64,000 nucleotides of DNA from the NCBI GenBank assembly GCA_036172665.1, contig CM069877.1, forward strand, positions 28,049,001 through 28,113,000, given 5' to 3'. The notes under the pieces are model-generated. The model was not told the origin of the DNA and did not search any database. It saw only the letters and a program-made list of their open reading frames with translations. The position numbers were made by a program, and so were the translations under genes. Below are positions 1 to 10,489 of the stretch, piece after piece; the first letter of the stretch is position 1; each line of letters starts with the position of its first letter. This DNA is from Prosopocoilus inquinatus (lineage: Eukaryota; Arthropoda; Insecta; Coleoptera; Lucanidae).

Positions 1-46
1 AGGTATATTTTACACCTGAAATGTGAGAAAAGCCCAGAACTGATAG

Positions 47-424
47 CAAGAGAGTAGTAAGAAGAACGAGTCGCCTGCAAAAAAACGGAAACCACTTGCC
101 GAAAGAACAATTCCACAGCCTACAATTCTTGTACAGCAGGCGGCATTACAAGCACAGCCTACAGTTCCTGTAGAGCAGGCAACATTAGAAGCACAGCCTA
201 CTTTGAAAAGTTTTAAGAAAAATTGCTTATTTTATAGCAATCCGGAAACATTTAATTTTTTTATGAGGCTAGAAACTGTATTCCAACAGTATTTTGAATT
301 TCTTAAAAATAGAAACATGAAACATGAAAAATGTAATAATATAAAAGACAGTGAATCTATTTTAAATTGCCGATTAAAAATGAAAATAAAAAGATTCATT
401 ACATTTATGGAATCACAGTTATAA
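47..424 (+). pseudogene. Unidentified open frame with basic patch and 13-residue repeats
   Basis: A frame is open from a stop at 44-46 to a TAA at 422-424, about 125 codons. It has no upstream ATG, so it could be a last exon or a transposon fragment. It opens with a lysine-rich, nuclear-localisation-like patch (AKKRK). Then come about two copies of a 13-residue unit built on QPT, matching the 39-bp DNA repeat at 114-201. The C-terminal half is rich in Phe, Asn and Lys. I do not recognise the family. The length and the in-phase repeat favour former coding sequence, but it could be chance. Confidence 0.25.
114..201 (+). repeat. 39-bp tandem repeat, about 2.2 copies
   Basis: The word CACAGCCTAC recurs at 114, 153 and 192, an exact 39-bp period. 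Because 39 is a multiple of three, the repeat keeps the overlapping open frame intact. Confidence 0.75.
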
Positions 425-886
425 TACAATATAAATATTATTAGATATGTATGTCGATGGTATTTGCTGTAAATTATATAATTATTTTTATTATATAAGT
501 GTTTTAGTGTCTACGTATTAGCATAACTACGATTTTACACGCAAACAAAACCGTTAGCCTACGCAATTAGTAGAACGACAACAGAAGTAGAAACAAAGTT
601 CCACTCAAGTAGACTAGAACTAAAGGCAATAAGAAGTCCTAGAAAAATGTTTTAATGACATGTTAACGATCAAGATCAGGCCTGGGCATAAAATACGAGA
701 AGAGCCACGTTGTAGTATCTCCCACTATTCTATAGTCGTCAATGAAACGTCAATAAGAATTAGCCAGCCTGCCAGCCGATCGTGTACCAACAGAAGTTAT
801 AAAACGTGTGGCTCTCGTGAAATACAAACATGAACCAAAATTATGAATTTAAGTACCTGTGTTAAACTGTTATAAACAGTACAGGT
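425..886. other. No gene seen
   Basis: AT-rich sequence between two short coding-like fragments. I see no gene, RNA or clear repeat. Confidence 0.4.
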
Positions 887-1120
887 AATGCAGAATGTAT
901 TATTTGCGGTAAACTGTTGAGCGTAAAACGATATAATATTGCTCGTCACTACAACATTTTCCATAAAGAATATTATCTACATAAGTTTTGTATATCGTTG
1001 GTTGTTGAAACTGAAGCAACTGAGCGTCAAGCGGGAACTGGCACTGCCTGTGCGATGGTAGAAGGAGAATATACCCCGATATATTCCCCTCGCATGATTA
1101 GGCCTGATCAAGATAATTAA
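887..1120 (+). pseudogene. BED-like zinc-finger fragment of a transposase-type protein
   Basis: The frame starts at 887 without an ATG. It shows a C-x2-C pair (CIICGK) followed, about 15 residues later, by an RHY...H segment. This is the C2H2/BED-like pattern found at the N terminus of many hAT-derived proteins, where it binds DNA. The frame ends at 1120 after about 78 codons, and nothing transposase-like follows. It is most likely a truncated element or an isolated relic. The zinc-ligand pattern is visible; assignment to hAT is inference. Confidence 0.35.
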
Positions 1121-1426
1121 AACCAAAGAGGACGAAATATTGCTTTTCCAGGTATGATACAGCATCAGAAGAAAACCGACATTTTGAAGAAAGCGCCAAA
1201 AGAACAAACCCTACAAGAAAGAGATTAGACCAAATATTATGTTCTAAAAGATGAATTGTTATTCAAGAAGAGAAAAATTCGAAGAAGGCGTAATGACAGA
1301 ACTGACTTACGCGACCGGAATATATCGTAAACCGTCTGAATTGCACAAGCGAGCAAGAAAATTGATTATAGAAAATCAATGTAAAAAGAAATACTAAAAT
1401 CGACCGAAACATAAATATTGACGTAG

Positions 1427-1465
1427 CACAGTGCGCCGAATGATAGGCGTAAATGGACAAAAATC
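1427..1465 (+). repeat. Transib-1 left terminus, RSS-like with 23-bp spacer
   Basis: Heptamer CACAGTG at 1427-1433, then 23 bp, then ACAAAAATC at 1457-1465. The vertebrate recombination-signal nonamer consensus is ACAAAAACC, so 8 of 9 positions match. The heptamer matches exactly. Confidence 0.85.
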
Positions 1466-1913
1466 TTAATTCGCTTTTATTTAATTTTTTTGGTTTTGGA
1501 TTTATATTGCGGAGAGTTGCAGTAATTAAAAATAGAATAATATCACTGGAATATATACAGGGCGTTCAGTTAATGTTTTAAAATCCAATTTTCTTCAGTT
1601 ACAGAAATAATCAAATCCAAATTTTCTTTAAGATAACTATTGAGTAATTAAATGTGAATAACTGAACAAAAATTTGTTTAAACAACAACTATACAATAAA
1701 CATTAAAGAGAATTGTCGAAAATATCATCATCAATTTAACTAATATTTCCGGTAATGAAAACAACTTTAATTATCTCTAGGATTAATGAACAAAAATCAG
1801 ACTTATGCAAATAATCAAATTAAATCAATATTAGAGATTAATGATAATAATTTGAAATTAAATAAAATTAAATTATTATAAATAATGTGGAAAAATTCTA
1901 AATTGTACAAGTT

Positions 1914-3960
1914 TTATTCAGATTCAACGGAGCTTGACGATTCATCATAATTTTCGAAGTTCACGGCTAATGTACCTTCTGTAGAGAAATTTTCTGATTT
2001 CATCAGGTAGGGTTGTATTTCAGTATTTGGATTGTGAGATCTTTTCAAAACTGGGTTTCTTAATTGTGCTATTAAAGGATCGGATCTCAGCAAAAGTAAT
2101 GTTAATAAGTTTGCATTCGTGTTTATCCGTGAGGATTTCCTCGTGTGAGATAGACGATGTTTCCGGAATTCTTTATGACTTGCCTCCAAAGCCTCTTCTG
2201 AAAGTTGGCCAATAGGTAAATCAAAAAACGAAATGATGTCTGCACCATGAGCAAGTAGTTTGTGAACACTACTACGCATATAATACCAGTCGTAATCCTT
2301 TAAGTAGAGGTCTTTCGTTTCTTCTTAAATTTTAGTGAATTTGGATAAATTAATTTTAATCCCAGATGCAATAACTCTTAAAATTATGGAAAAATTCTCA
2401 ATTAGTTTTTCATTAACCCCAGTAATTTCTGCGGTTAATTTTGCATTTGCAAAAAATCTCCTGGCAGTGTTTCCATCGTTGGTGGATCCAAATCCAGGTT
2501 TGGGTTTATCAACAATGAGGCCCATTTTTTCCTTAAAAGCAATTTGAATTTTTCTTTTCCTGTTTTCAAAAACTTCTTTATTATCGGAACCACGTACTTG
2601 CCAAGTTTTTAACGGTAGTCTGTGTGCTATATGTAATAAGCACTCGAAACACCTTGTCCAGGAATGAAGAGGAGACAAGCCGAAACTTCTTCTTTGGGTA
2701 TTTTATTACCTATTGTACCCATGTTCATCTCATTTGGAGTAGCACCGCAAATGTAACATTTTGATGCTCCCTTAGTTCCCGATACAATATTACATACACT
2801 ACCGTCGATCATGGTGAATAACATGTCAAAAGAAACATGAATTTTGTATTCTGATTTGGAAGAGGAGTAGCTTGTAAGTGCGCTTATCAGTGTATTCATA
2901 GCGCTTTCTTCGCTTAATACAAGTTTGGCATCTTCTTTTATAAATGTAAATTTTATGGGTCTACAATACAATATTGAAGAAGGATGGGGGTTTTTCCAAT
3001 ACTCATCAGCGGTATTATTATCAACCAATTTAAGGGGACAAAAAGTTATGAAAAACAAGAATTCGTCTGTTTTTTCCGAGTCGGAGTCAGAAAACGTTTG
3101 TTTATATGTACTGTGTCCTGAGCTCCCGTCAAATTCCCATTTACATATTAAGGTTGTACTTGTATTTCGCTCTATATTAGCAATTTCAACAATACTGTCG
3201 GCAGTCCTATTTAGTAGCTGTTGGAGGTCGACAGTCGCCATTGTATCCGTAATTTCCACAGGTACTGGAAGAAATTGTTTTCTTATTTGTTTCAAGGCGT
3301 ATAAGCTGGGAAAAAAAAATTGTGTACTGCGTTCACTGTCGCTCTCAGATACTCGTATTTCTTTTCTGATAAATCCAAATCAAAATACAAAGCCAAAGCT
3401 TGTTGCGGTGACAAAGAGTTGGTATAATTACTATTTACTGCGCCTATAGTGGACACACGTGCTGAAATATCCGCTGCATATTTTAATTCTTCAGTTGTCC
3501 TAGATGCAACAAGATCCTCCACTCTACGTTTCTTAGTTTTTGTAGACGTTGCGTTAAATGGTTTTTGAGGTCTCCCTCGATTCGGCCCAGGAACTTCCAT
3601 AGGTCTTACTTTATTAATCAAGCTCAACAAATTTTTTGGTAAATTAAATTGGCTTTCCAAGAAAATATGGTGTCGTTTTGTGAATAAAATTCGATTTCGG
3701 GAACATTGCCTCCAGAATCTACAATAGGTCAAAAATTCAGGTCAAAATAAACACAGGCTTGAGATAATTCTTTGTTTTCACTGTTCGGACAATCGGATAT
3801 ATTTAAAAGGTTTAATATGTGCCCTCTGATTGCATCGACTTTGATGTTTCCTTGACAGGAAATCCACTTGTCAAAAATTTGTCCATTCGTGATATTGTGG
3901 GATATTGTTGCTAAAACAAACTTTTTTCGTTGAATTAGCAGGTAGTAGCAGGAGAAATTC
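1914..3960 (-). pseudogene. Transib transposase (RAG1-related), broken copy 1
   Basis: Transib transposases carry out DDE cut-and-paste transposition and are the family from which the RAG1 recombinase core is thought to derive. On the minus strand the pieces run in order. Around 3960-3735 is an N-terminal part without a visible ATG. At 3732-3292 is a GRPxKPF region. At 3295-2627 is the core, with WEFDGSSGHS (first catalytic Asp context), MIDGSVC (second Asp context) and zinc-binding CYICGATPNEM. At 2678-2325 is the GNTARRFF block, and 2279-1914 is the C terminus ending ESE then TAA. Breaks are a stop near 3735, a 1-nt shift in a homopolymer near 3305, a shift near 2660 and a TAA at about 2323. 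Family certain; inactivity very likely. Confidence 0.9.
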
Positions 3961-4393
3961 TTGTTTTTGTAAAATATATGGACGAAGGAATAAAATTTAG
4001 AAAAAAATTTCGATACATTTTTTTTACGTATTTTTGTAATATTCGATCAAACTTTACTTTTAATTCTTGCAATAACATAATTTTTATTTGCAGTTCTAAT
4101 GTTAAAACATCCTCCTAAATTCGTTTGAAATTATACATACCTGTAATAGAAGACTCCATTATTAGGCTCAACAGTCAAAATTATTAAAAATTTTTTTTTC
4201 CAGTGGATTATGAAAGTTCATTCACAAAATCTCAAATGTCATTGTAGCATGCAGCCGTTAAACTTTCAAAAACAATATCATAGATAGTTACGTAAAACAA
4301 AGTAATCAAGGAGATAGTGATTTTATTTAGCTTTTAGATACTTACTAGTAAATATTAAAATCTTTTTGTCTCTTAAAAAAATGTTGCATTTTC

Positions 4394-4422
4394 GATTTTT
4401 GTCCTCAGCTCGACGCACTGTG
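4394..4422 (-). repeat. Transib-1 right terminus, RSS-like with 13-bp spacer
   Basis: Read on the minus strand: heptamer CACAGTG (4422-4416), 13 bp, then ACAAAAATC (4402-4394). The nonamer-like word is identical to the one at the left end but sits 10 bp closer to the heptamer. Confidence 0.85.
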
Positions 4423-4427
4423 CGTCG

Positions 4428-4955
4428 GTGACATTGTATTTGTTAAAACTAATACTACAGACAGAGGAACATCACCTAACCTTCAAGAAATGAAGTATCG
4501 AAGACTGGTTTCCGGTTTCTACTACTGCCGACGCGATATTTCGTTCTTCATTGCAACAATACTTCACAAACCAGCTCTGCTGATGTCTGCTGCCTGCTGC
4601 TGATGCTGATGGTCTTGAGAATGCTTCTCGTTAATCATCGAGACTGAATAGGTACGTCCCTTGTCGTGGTATTTATAGTGGTCCGAGGTGGCAGTGGGTT
4701 GGATCAGAGGGCAGGAATTGGTTTGTTGGGGCGTAATGGATCGTTAATGAGATTTTACAGGGTATTATGAAGATAAAAGTCAGTACCATAGTAGGTTGTT
4801 GGAATGCTAGAAAATTTCTATAGATTGACAGATTTTATAATTGAAGGAATGAGATGAAGGCACCTACGGCGAACCTAGTGATCCATAGTGATCTAGCACA
4901 CTAACGTTCATGTTCAGAAACACAATTGCTGACAAACAATTTTTTTTAGTCGATG
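4428..4955. other. No gene seen
   Basis: Unique-looking sequence between Transib-1 and the Ginger element. It holds a short CTGCTGATG-type run near 4575-4610 but no supported feature. Confidence 0.4.
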
Positions 4956-4959
4956 TATA

Positions 4960-7855
4960 TGTTACGGGTAATGTTGATAAACGGAATAATAACATTATAT
5001 ACCGGGTAATGACCTTAACACCCTATTGCGATGGTTATTAACATTATTTACCGGGAAATATCGTTAATAACCCTTGTAATAGGGTGTTAACGTCATTCTT
5101 CGGACAATTACAAGGGGTTATTAATATAAACACGGTTCGGATATTATCGGTACTATCCGGGTGGAAATGGTCGCCAAGAATGGGGATGTTGTATTGTTCA
5201 CGTTGTTGTGTATCGGTGAAAGTGCTAGAGAAAAAATATCCGAGTCTGTTAAAACAAGCGAACAACGAACTTGTATTGACTGTAAATCCGTTTCTAATTA
5301 AAACGGACGTTGGCGATATGCGCAAAAGATTTGATGAAGCTATATCATCTTTGATAAGTAAAAAGCGCGAAGATAATAAAGCATTTTTAAGCGTCACAGA
5401 GTATAATGACCGCAATGTGGACGTTACCTGGATCAAAGAAATCAGTGAAAGATTATAGGATGATCAAAAAATATGACGTTTTGATGATTAGTGGCAAAGA
5501 ACGATTAATAAAACCTGTAGTAGATAACTCAGCACCTGTCCTTTATTACGAAGAGTTATTTGACATAATTCATTCCACAGAATGGTTGCCGAACTAAAGA
5601 CCAAGTATTGTAATATAACAACAAAAACAATAATGGCGTGTTTAGGACTTTGTGTTCATTGTCAGAAAAAATCATCGAATCCGAAAAGAGGTCTAGAACC
5701 AAACCTATTTTACACTCTACTTTTAATTCGCGGGTACAAGTGGATCTAATTTACATGCAGTCTGAGACCTATCACGATTACCGTTTTATATTGGTTTATC
5801 AAGAAATCACTTGACAAAAATTGTAGTTCTTAGAGCATTGAAAAGTAAAAGGGCGGGTTTTCAAATCTACAACTAAACAGTTTTTCTTCATGAAATCAAT
5901 TCAATGGATGAAATCATCAACAATGTCTGCCACTAACACCCTGTATCTAAATTTCATACTTTCAATTTTAATGTCAATTTCAGCTTCACCACAAACTGGA
6001 GTAACCTCGCCAGTAACTGTTTGGATGTGGTATACTTTAGCTTCCACTTTGGTAAAAGATCTGTTCTTATAATGGACACATTCGGTCCCGTATCAATCGT
6101 GAATTGGAAAGATCTTTTCCCAATCTGTCCATCTGCTATTAAACTGTTTTCATTGTTTCTTATCCTGGAAATGGAGACAATCCTGGGGCTGTCCAGAGAA
6201 TCAGTCAGCTTGCGCCCCTTCGGAAGAAGTAGCAGCTAATTTCTTAGATATTTATACAACGTTTGGAGCACCGGCCATTTTACTTCACAATATGTGGGGT
6301 GATGTTAAAATCGTGCATGGAAAGCCGAGACACAGCCAAAGTCGAGATATTGAAGAAATGTTGACTGCTTGGGTTGCAGAAAATCACTGCAAAGACCGGC
6401 CGCCTGGTTTAAAATTCATACAGTTTCAAAAAAATCGTGCATTTCATGCTGGTAAGCATCCCCTTTTTTAAATAAATGAATAAAAGAGGGAAACAGTAAC
6501 AGAAGGACAGAAAAGATCTTGTCACTTCAGTCCCCGAAAGTGACAGGATTTTTTTGTCCTCCTGTTTCCGTCTTTGAATTAATTTATTTAATCAACACTA
6601 TCAAATTCCTTCCTTATACTTTTCATCAATTCATTTTTTAGGAATTGGCAGATCTCCTTATGAAGTAATGTTCGGCTATCTAGCAAGAGTAGGCTTAGCA
6701 TCAGTTGGCATTCCTTACGATGAAATTGTGAACTTAAACAAAGAAGAAGATGTTGAGGCCGCTTTAAACCAACCAATAGATCACAACGAGGATGTAGTAT
6801 CCCAAAATGATGTGCCGATCTTTGTAAATGAAACTGCAAACGACAATGATGAAGCTTTCCGAGAAACAGAAGATAACAGATTAATTGAGGATCAATTTGG
6901 TGAGTTATTTCCTTGAATTAGAAATGGCATCCGAATGAAGTGTTTTTAGGTTCTCAGAGTACATTGACATGTGAGACATGTTCCATTTCTTTACCTCAGG
7001 CTATAGCTCAGAGCGAGGACCGAATTTGTCTAAACTGTAAGAATCAAGCGAACATTGTTAAAGAAAGACAGCTGTCCAAGGAATGTTTGGAAAAACAAGC
7101 AAAAAAGATGATGAAGTTATCTAATGCAAAATTTCATCCAGTTGAAGAAGGAACAACAGTGCGTGTTCCTATACCTGATGTGGATAGAGCACGTGGATCA
7201 CCGCGTAACGTGTTAGCAGTAGTATTTAAGATTGAAGATAACATGTATAAGCTTTGTTAGTATAATATTTAAAAACCAACATACTGTCCACTTAAATACT
7301 TTTCGCTATTCTTGGAAAATAGAAAGTTTAAATTAAATTAAACTTTTTAGGTACGGAGAGTGGCATGTTGAAACACAAATATACCAGATCTCAGTTTAAT
7401 CCATGCAAAGAAAAATTGCTGAAAGAGCAAAAACTATTACAGCCAGTCCATGACCGAGAAATAAGTCTAAGAGAGGCAGCTGCCGGCGGCAGTATCTCAG
7501 GTTCACAGGGATACCAACGCTGCCAGTGTAAAACCAAACGTAAAAATAAAAAATGTGCTTCTAGGTCAGCTAGAAGATTATGCAATTCCAAATGTCACGG
7601 AAGTTTATCTTGTGATAATAGAACTGATTAATAAATAAACCAATAAGTTTGTTTTTCCGTTTCAACATTTTCATAATAATAAATAAATTGAATATTGAAT
7701 AAAAAAATATTGAATAAAAAAATTAACATTGTCCTTCACTATTGGGAATTGTCGTTAAAATCCGAATAATAACGTTAATTCCCATAAGAATCAGTCAATA
7801 ATGATATCACCCGGTTAATAACATGATTACCCTCTTAACGTCATTTCCCGTAACA
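4960..7855 (+). mobile_element. Ginger-type DNA transposon with 4-bp TATA duplication
   Basis: The termini are TGTTACGGG (from 4960) and CCCGTAACA (to 7855), flanked on both sides by TATA (4956-4959, 7856-7859). Ginger elements are known for TGTNR termini and 4-bp duplications and encode a Gypsy-like integrase, all seen here. The first ~150 bp repeats a CCGGGTAATG/AACACCCT-type motif, and the last ~100 bp has similar sequence in reverse, probably transposase-binding sites. Length is 2896 bp. Confidence 0.88.
5084..7631 (+). pseudogene. Ginger/KRBA2-like DDE integrase, four exons, catalytic core damaged
   Basis: Homologous in layout to the host protein KRBA2 and to Ginger integrases. Exon 1 holds an N-terminal domain and an H2C2-like zinc finger (5640-5680, LCVHCQ). 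It also holds an integrase start (VDLIYMQS, near 5740). Downstream is a stretch in which the words around the expected second Asp (after ILLH, ~6285) and third Glu (after HSQS, ~6345) are missing, apparently deletions. Three introns fit GT-AG and keep frame: 6452-6641, 6900-6949 and 7256-7350. The last exon ends in the cysteine-rich tail (RCQCK, CNSKCHGSLSC) typical of the family. Frameshifts lie near 5440 and 5815. It cannot encode an active integrase. Confidence 0.85.
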
Positions 7856-7973
7856 TATACAGGCCCACAGGAACATACCTTCAGATTTTGTAAGGGTATG
7901 TGGCCTTTTTTGGAGAGTAGGTAATCTGTTTTAGGTAGGTAGTTTCCTTTTTGGATAAATAAATGGATTTGAT

Positions 7974-8275
7974 GTTATGCTTTGACAGCAAGCATGGCCG
8001 CCTTGCATGGGGGACTCATTAGGAGCCAATCCCGCTTCAATTTGTCTATCCTACTGCAATGTTAGGTCAACAAGCGATAGTAAGATGTCGCTATTTTATA
8101 TGTTCATCGTTCTTACATCGCATTTGCGAATAAATTGTGCAAGTCGTTTTTGGTCTGCAGTGGGAATGTCGAGCTACGTTTCTGCTGAAGAAGCCCCAAG
8201 CAGGGCTGAAACAGCTGTCCAGAGGCTGCTCGAGGTTCTCACTGCAATCAAAAACGATTTGCACAAAATTTTTTT
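7974..8275 (+). mobile_element. Retrozyme-like repeat, copy A
   Basis: About 300 bp closely matching copies near 38.3 kb and 56.3 kb, from TGCTTTGACAGCAAGCATGG to the T-rich end after GCACAAAA. It contains one full hammerhead ribozyme near its 3' end (8156-8246) and no coding frame shared among copies. Metazoan retrozymes are small non-autonomous retroelements with type I hammerheads, thought to be mobilised by Penelope-like elements. The 5' end appears truncated in the same way as one of the other units. Confidence 0.75.
8156..8246 (+). ncRNA. Type I hammerhead ribozyme A
   Basis: Core CTGAAGA (8185-8191); stem II AGCCC/GGGCT (8192-8196 with 8203-8207) closing a 6-nt loop; GAAA (8208-8211); self-complementary stem III ACAG/CTGT without a loop; cleavage expected after C8219 (GTC). 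Stem I pairs next to the core and again distally: TGCAGTGGGAA (8156-8166) with TTCTCACTGCA (8236-8246), 11 bp with one G-U pair. All core nucleotides fit the hammerhead consensus. A loopless stem III suggests cleavage as a dimer. Confidence 0.85.
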
Positions 8276-8502
8276 ATTAAATTTTTCATTTGGCAATATT
8301 CTAGTATTCTTTTCCCATTATTATCTCTTGTTGTTTCTCCGTATTATCCCAGTCCTGTTGAATATGTACTGTTAAAATCTCCCATTACAAATATGTTCCC
8401 CTTCCCAAAAAATATCTTTGATCTCCGTTTTTCCGTCATCACTAGGCTCACAATCACATAACATTATTGTGATATTACTCTGTTCTGTAATTCTCAATTT
8501 TA

Positions 8503-9602
8503 CGTGGGCTGCTGGAAAAATTTCTGGAAACGGTATGAAAAAACGCATATGAAATTTGGTAAACGGTAGCATTGTTTTTCGAAGTATTCGCCTTTGACGT
8601 CAATACACTTTTGCATACGCTCGAACCAATTTCTAAAGCACGTTTTCCACTCTAAAGATGGTACCTCAGAAACCAGTGTCCGGAATGTTTCAACCGCTGC
8701 TTCAGCCGACGAAAATCGCTCACCACGCATTTTATTTTTGATATTTGGGAACAAAAAGAAATCTTTAGGTGATAAATTAGGTGAATATGGACAATGAGTC
8801 ATTAATTCAACATTTTTGTTGGACAAAAAATCAACTGTTTGACGGGCTGAGTGAGAGCTGTTGTTGTCATGATGGAGAATAATTCGTCGATTTCGATTGT
8901 TTCTTCTTATTTGATCGATGACTTCCGGCAAACAAATTGTAGTATACCAATCAGCATTCACGGTTTTTCGATACTCTAAAGCCACGGTTGCTACATGTCC
9001 AGTTAAACCAAAGAAACACACCACTGCGTGAACTGACAACTTTTGTTGGTTTTGGTTCATTTTGAAATACCTAAACGGTAGATTGTTGTTTACTTTCTGG
9101 CTCGTACGAATAGATCCACGTTTCGTCACCAGTAACGATGTTATAAACTAAATTTGAACGACCTCCATTGAATTTCTTGAGCATTTCTTCGCACCATTTG
9201 ACACGACCCTGCTTTTACGCTTCTGTTAAATTGTGTGGGATCCAACGACTGCAAAGCTTTCATACGTTCAAATGATCATGCAAAATCTGGTGTATTGCTT
9301 TCATGTCAATGCGTAAGGATGCTTGAATCTCACGGTATGTCACATGTCGATCTCGCTCAAGCATTTCACGCACAGCATCTACATTAGTGGCAACAACAGA
9401 TATTGATGGACGACCTTCAGAAATTCGTTACTGATGAGGTACGTCCACGTTGGAATTCGGCAAACCAATTATAAACACTGCTCTTTGATGGTGCTTCATC
9501 TCCAAAAGCCAAATGAAGCCGATCGAGGCACTGTTTCGGCGTTAGACCACATTTGAAATCGTAAAAAATCATAGCACGAAAATTTTCACGCGAGATTTCC
9601 AT
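8503..9602 (-). pseudogene. mariner (DD34D) transposase, frameshifted
   Basis: Starts MEISREN at 9602. The first 61 residues form the helix-turn-helix end that binds the inverted repeats. The frame then breaks near 9417 and through 9380-9130, where the TGDETWIYSYEPE motif with the first catalytic Asp can still be read near 9125. The open stretch 9129-8500 carries HHDNNSSH (second Asp) and SPNLSPKDFF. The last Asp lies 35 residues after the second, so it is DD34D. It ends with the family motif GEYFEKQ near 8560 but reads through into the left terminus instead of stopping. At least two frameshifts and a stop make it inactive. Confidence 0.88.
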
Positions 9603-9774
9603 GTTTACATAAAATTACTTTTTCTCAAATGCTGTACCAACAAAACTAGTTCACTTGGATAGGAACTGTCAATAGAATTATAGGCAAAAAAGTCAAATTT
9701 TTCAGATATGATTGTTGATAAACGCTAACAATTCTAGACGTACTAGATTCCAGAAAATTTTCCAGCAGCCCATG
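8503..9774 (-). mobile_element. mariner transposon, 1.27 kb, TA target
   Basis: Inverted ends GGGCTGCTGGAAAA (left, from 8503 with a leading CGT) and its reverse complement (to 9774) match over about 28 bp, flanked by TA at 8501-8502 and 9775-9776. The length and the single transposase on the minus strand fit a full-length mariner. Confidence 0.9.
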
Positions 9775-9811
9775 TATTATTAATATTCTTCAGAGAAAGC
9801 ATCTCGTTTAT

Positions 9812-10488
9812 TTATATTTTTGTTAGTGTTTGGTTTATTACACATCCCACTCGTGCTGCTGCTATCTTATTATTTTCTATTCCACTGTAAATTAATATAC
9901 AGATAAAACAACTCCAAGTAGGCACAGAATTTAAATCGGCCTGCATCGGCTCTACATATGCGCGCAAGCTATAAGGCTGCCTCGTGAGTGCTCGGGTGTG
10001 AACCTTTTGCTTTACATTTCCCCAAAAATAAAAATCCATAACGGTTAGGTCTGGACTCCTTGGCGGCCACGACTGTGGCCCAAACAACAAAATCAACTAC
10101 TTAAATAACTTCTAATTAAAATGGTCAAATGTGACCCACATCCATTTTTGTTGAAAATAATTTTGCCTTTTTTCCAAACTTATATCTTCGAGTTAATTGA
10201 ACAAATAATTTTGCAGTACATCCATATAAGAAAATTGATTTCGTCGTATAAAATAGCGCACTAAACATTAATTTTTCTTGAGTATTGTGATCTACAATTT
10301 ATTCTAAAATTTGGATTTACGTCCGACCAGTAGTGACTATTTTGAGAAATAACTGATCCATTTATTGTAAATGTTGCTTCATCCGAAAAAAATATGTATT
10401 TAATAAAATGTCTATCACTTAAAATTTTGTCGCCAAGCCATAAACAAAAATCTAAACGTTTTCCTTCATTTTCTTCTACTGTGTGCAC
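9812..10488 (-). pseudogene. Mariner-like transposase fossil, second family
   Basis: Two separated minus-strand pieces. 10488-10261 holds FFSDEATFTINGSV (first Asp context) and YWSDVNP; 10096-9812 holds WPPRSPDLTVMDFYFWG (third Asp context). These motifs match the DD41D-type transposase at 16563-17648 in order and wording, so this is a diverged, decayed relative. The middle (10260-10097) has lost recognisable coding sequence and no inverted ends were found. Confidence 0.7.
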
Positions 10489-10489
10489 A

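Larger units (their letters stand above)
1427..4422 (-). mobile_element. Complete Transib DNA transposon (copy 1)
   Basis: A 2996-bp element bounded by CACAGTG (1427-1433) and its reverse complement CACTGTG (4416-4422). The flanking 5-bp duplication is CGTAG (1422-1426) and CGTCG (4423-4427), one mismatch. Transib elements are known to make 5-bp GC-rich duplications at CGNCG-like targets. The inverted termini also share CG(C/T)CGA after the heptamer, and GGACAAAAATC further in at different distances. The transposase lies inside on the minus strand and is broken, so this copy cannot move by itself. Confidence 0.93.

Noticed and set aside
8007..8375. 122-codon frame across retrozyme copy A, with similar frames in copies B and C
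   Set aside because: The frame follows the repeated DNA, including the ribozyme, and is not preserved at its ends; it is a by-product of a non-coding repeat.
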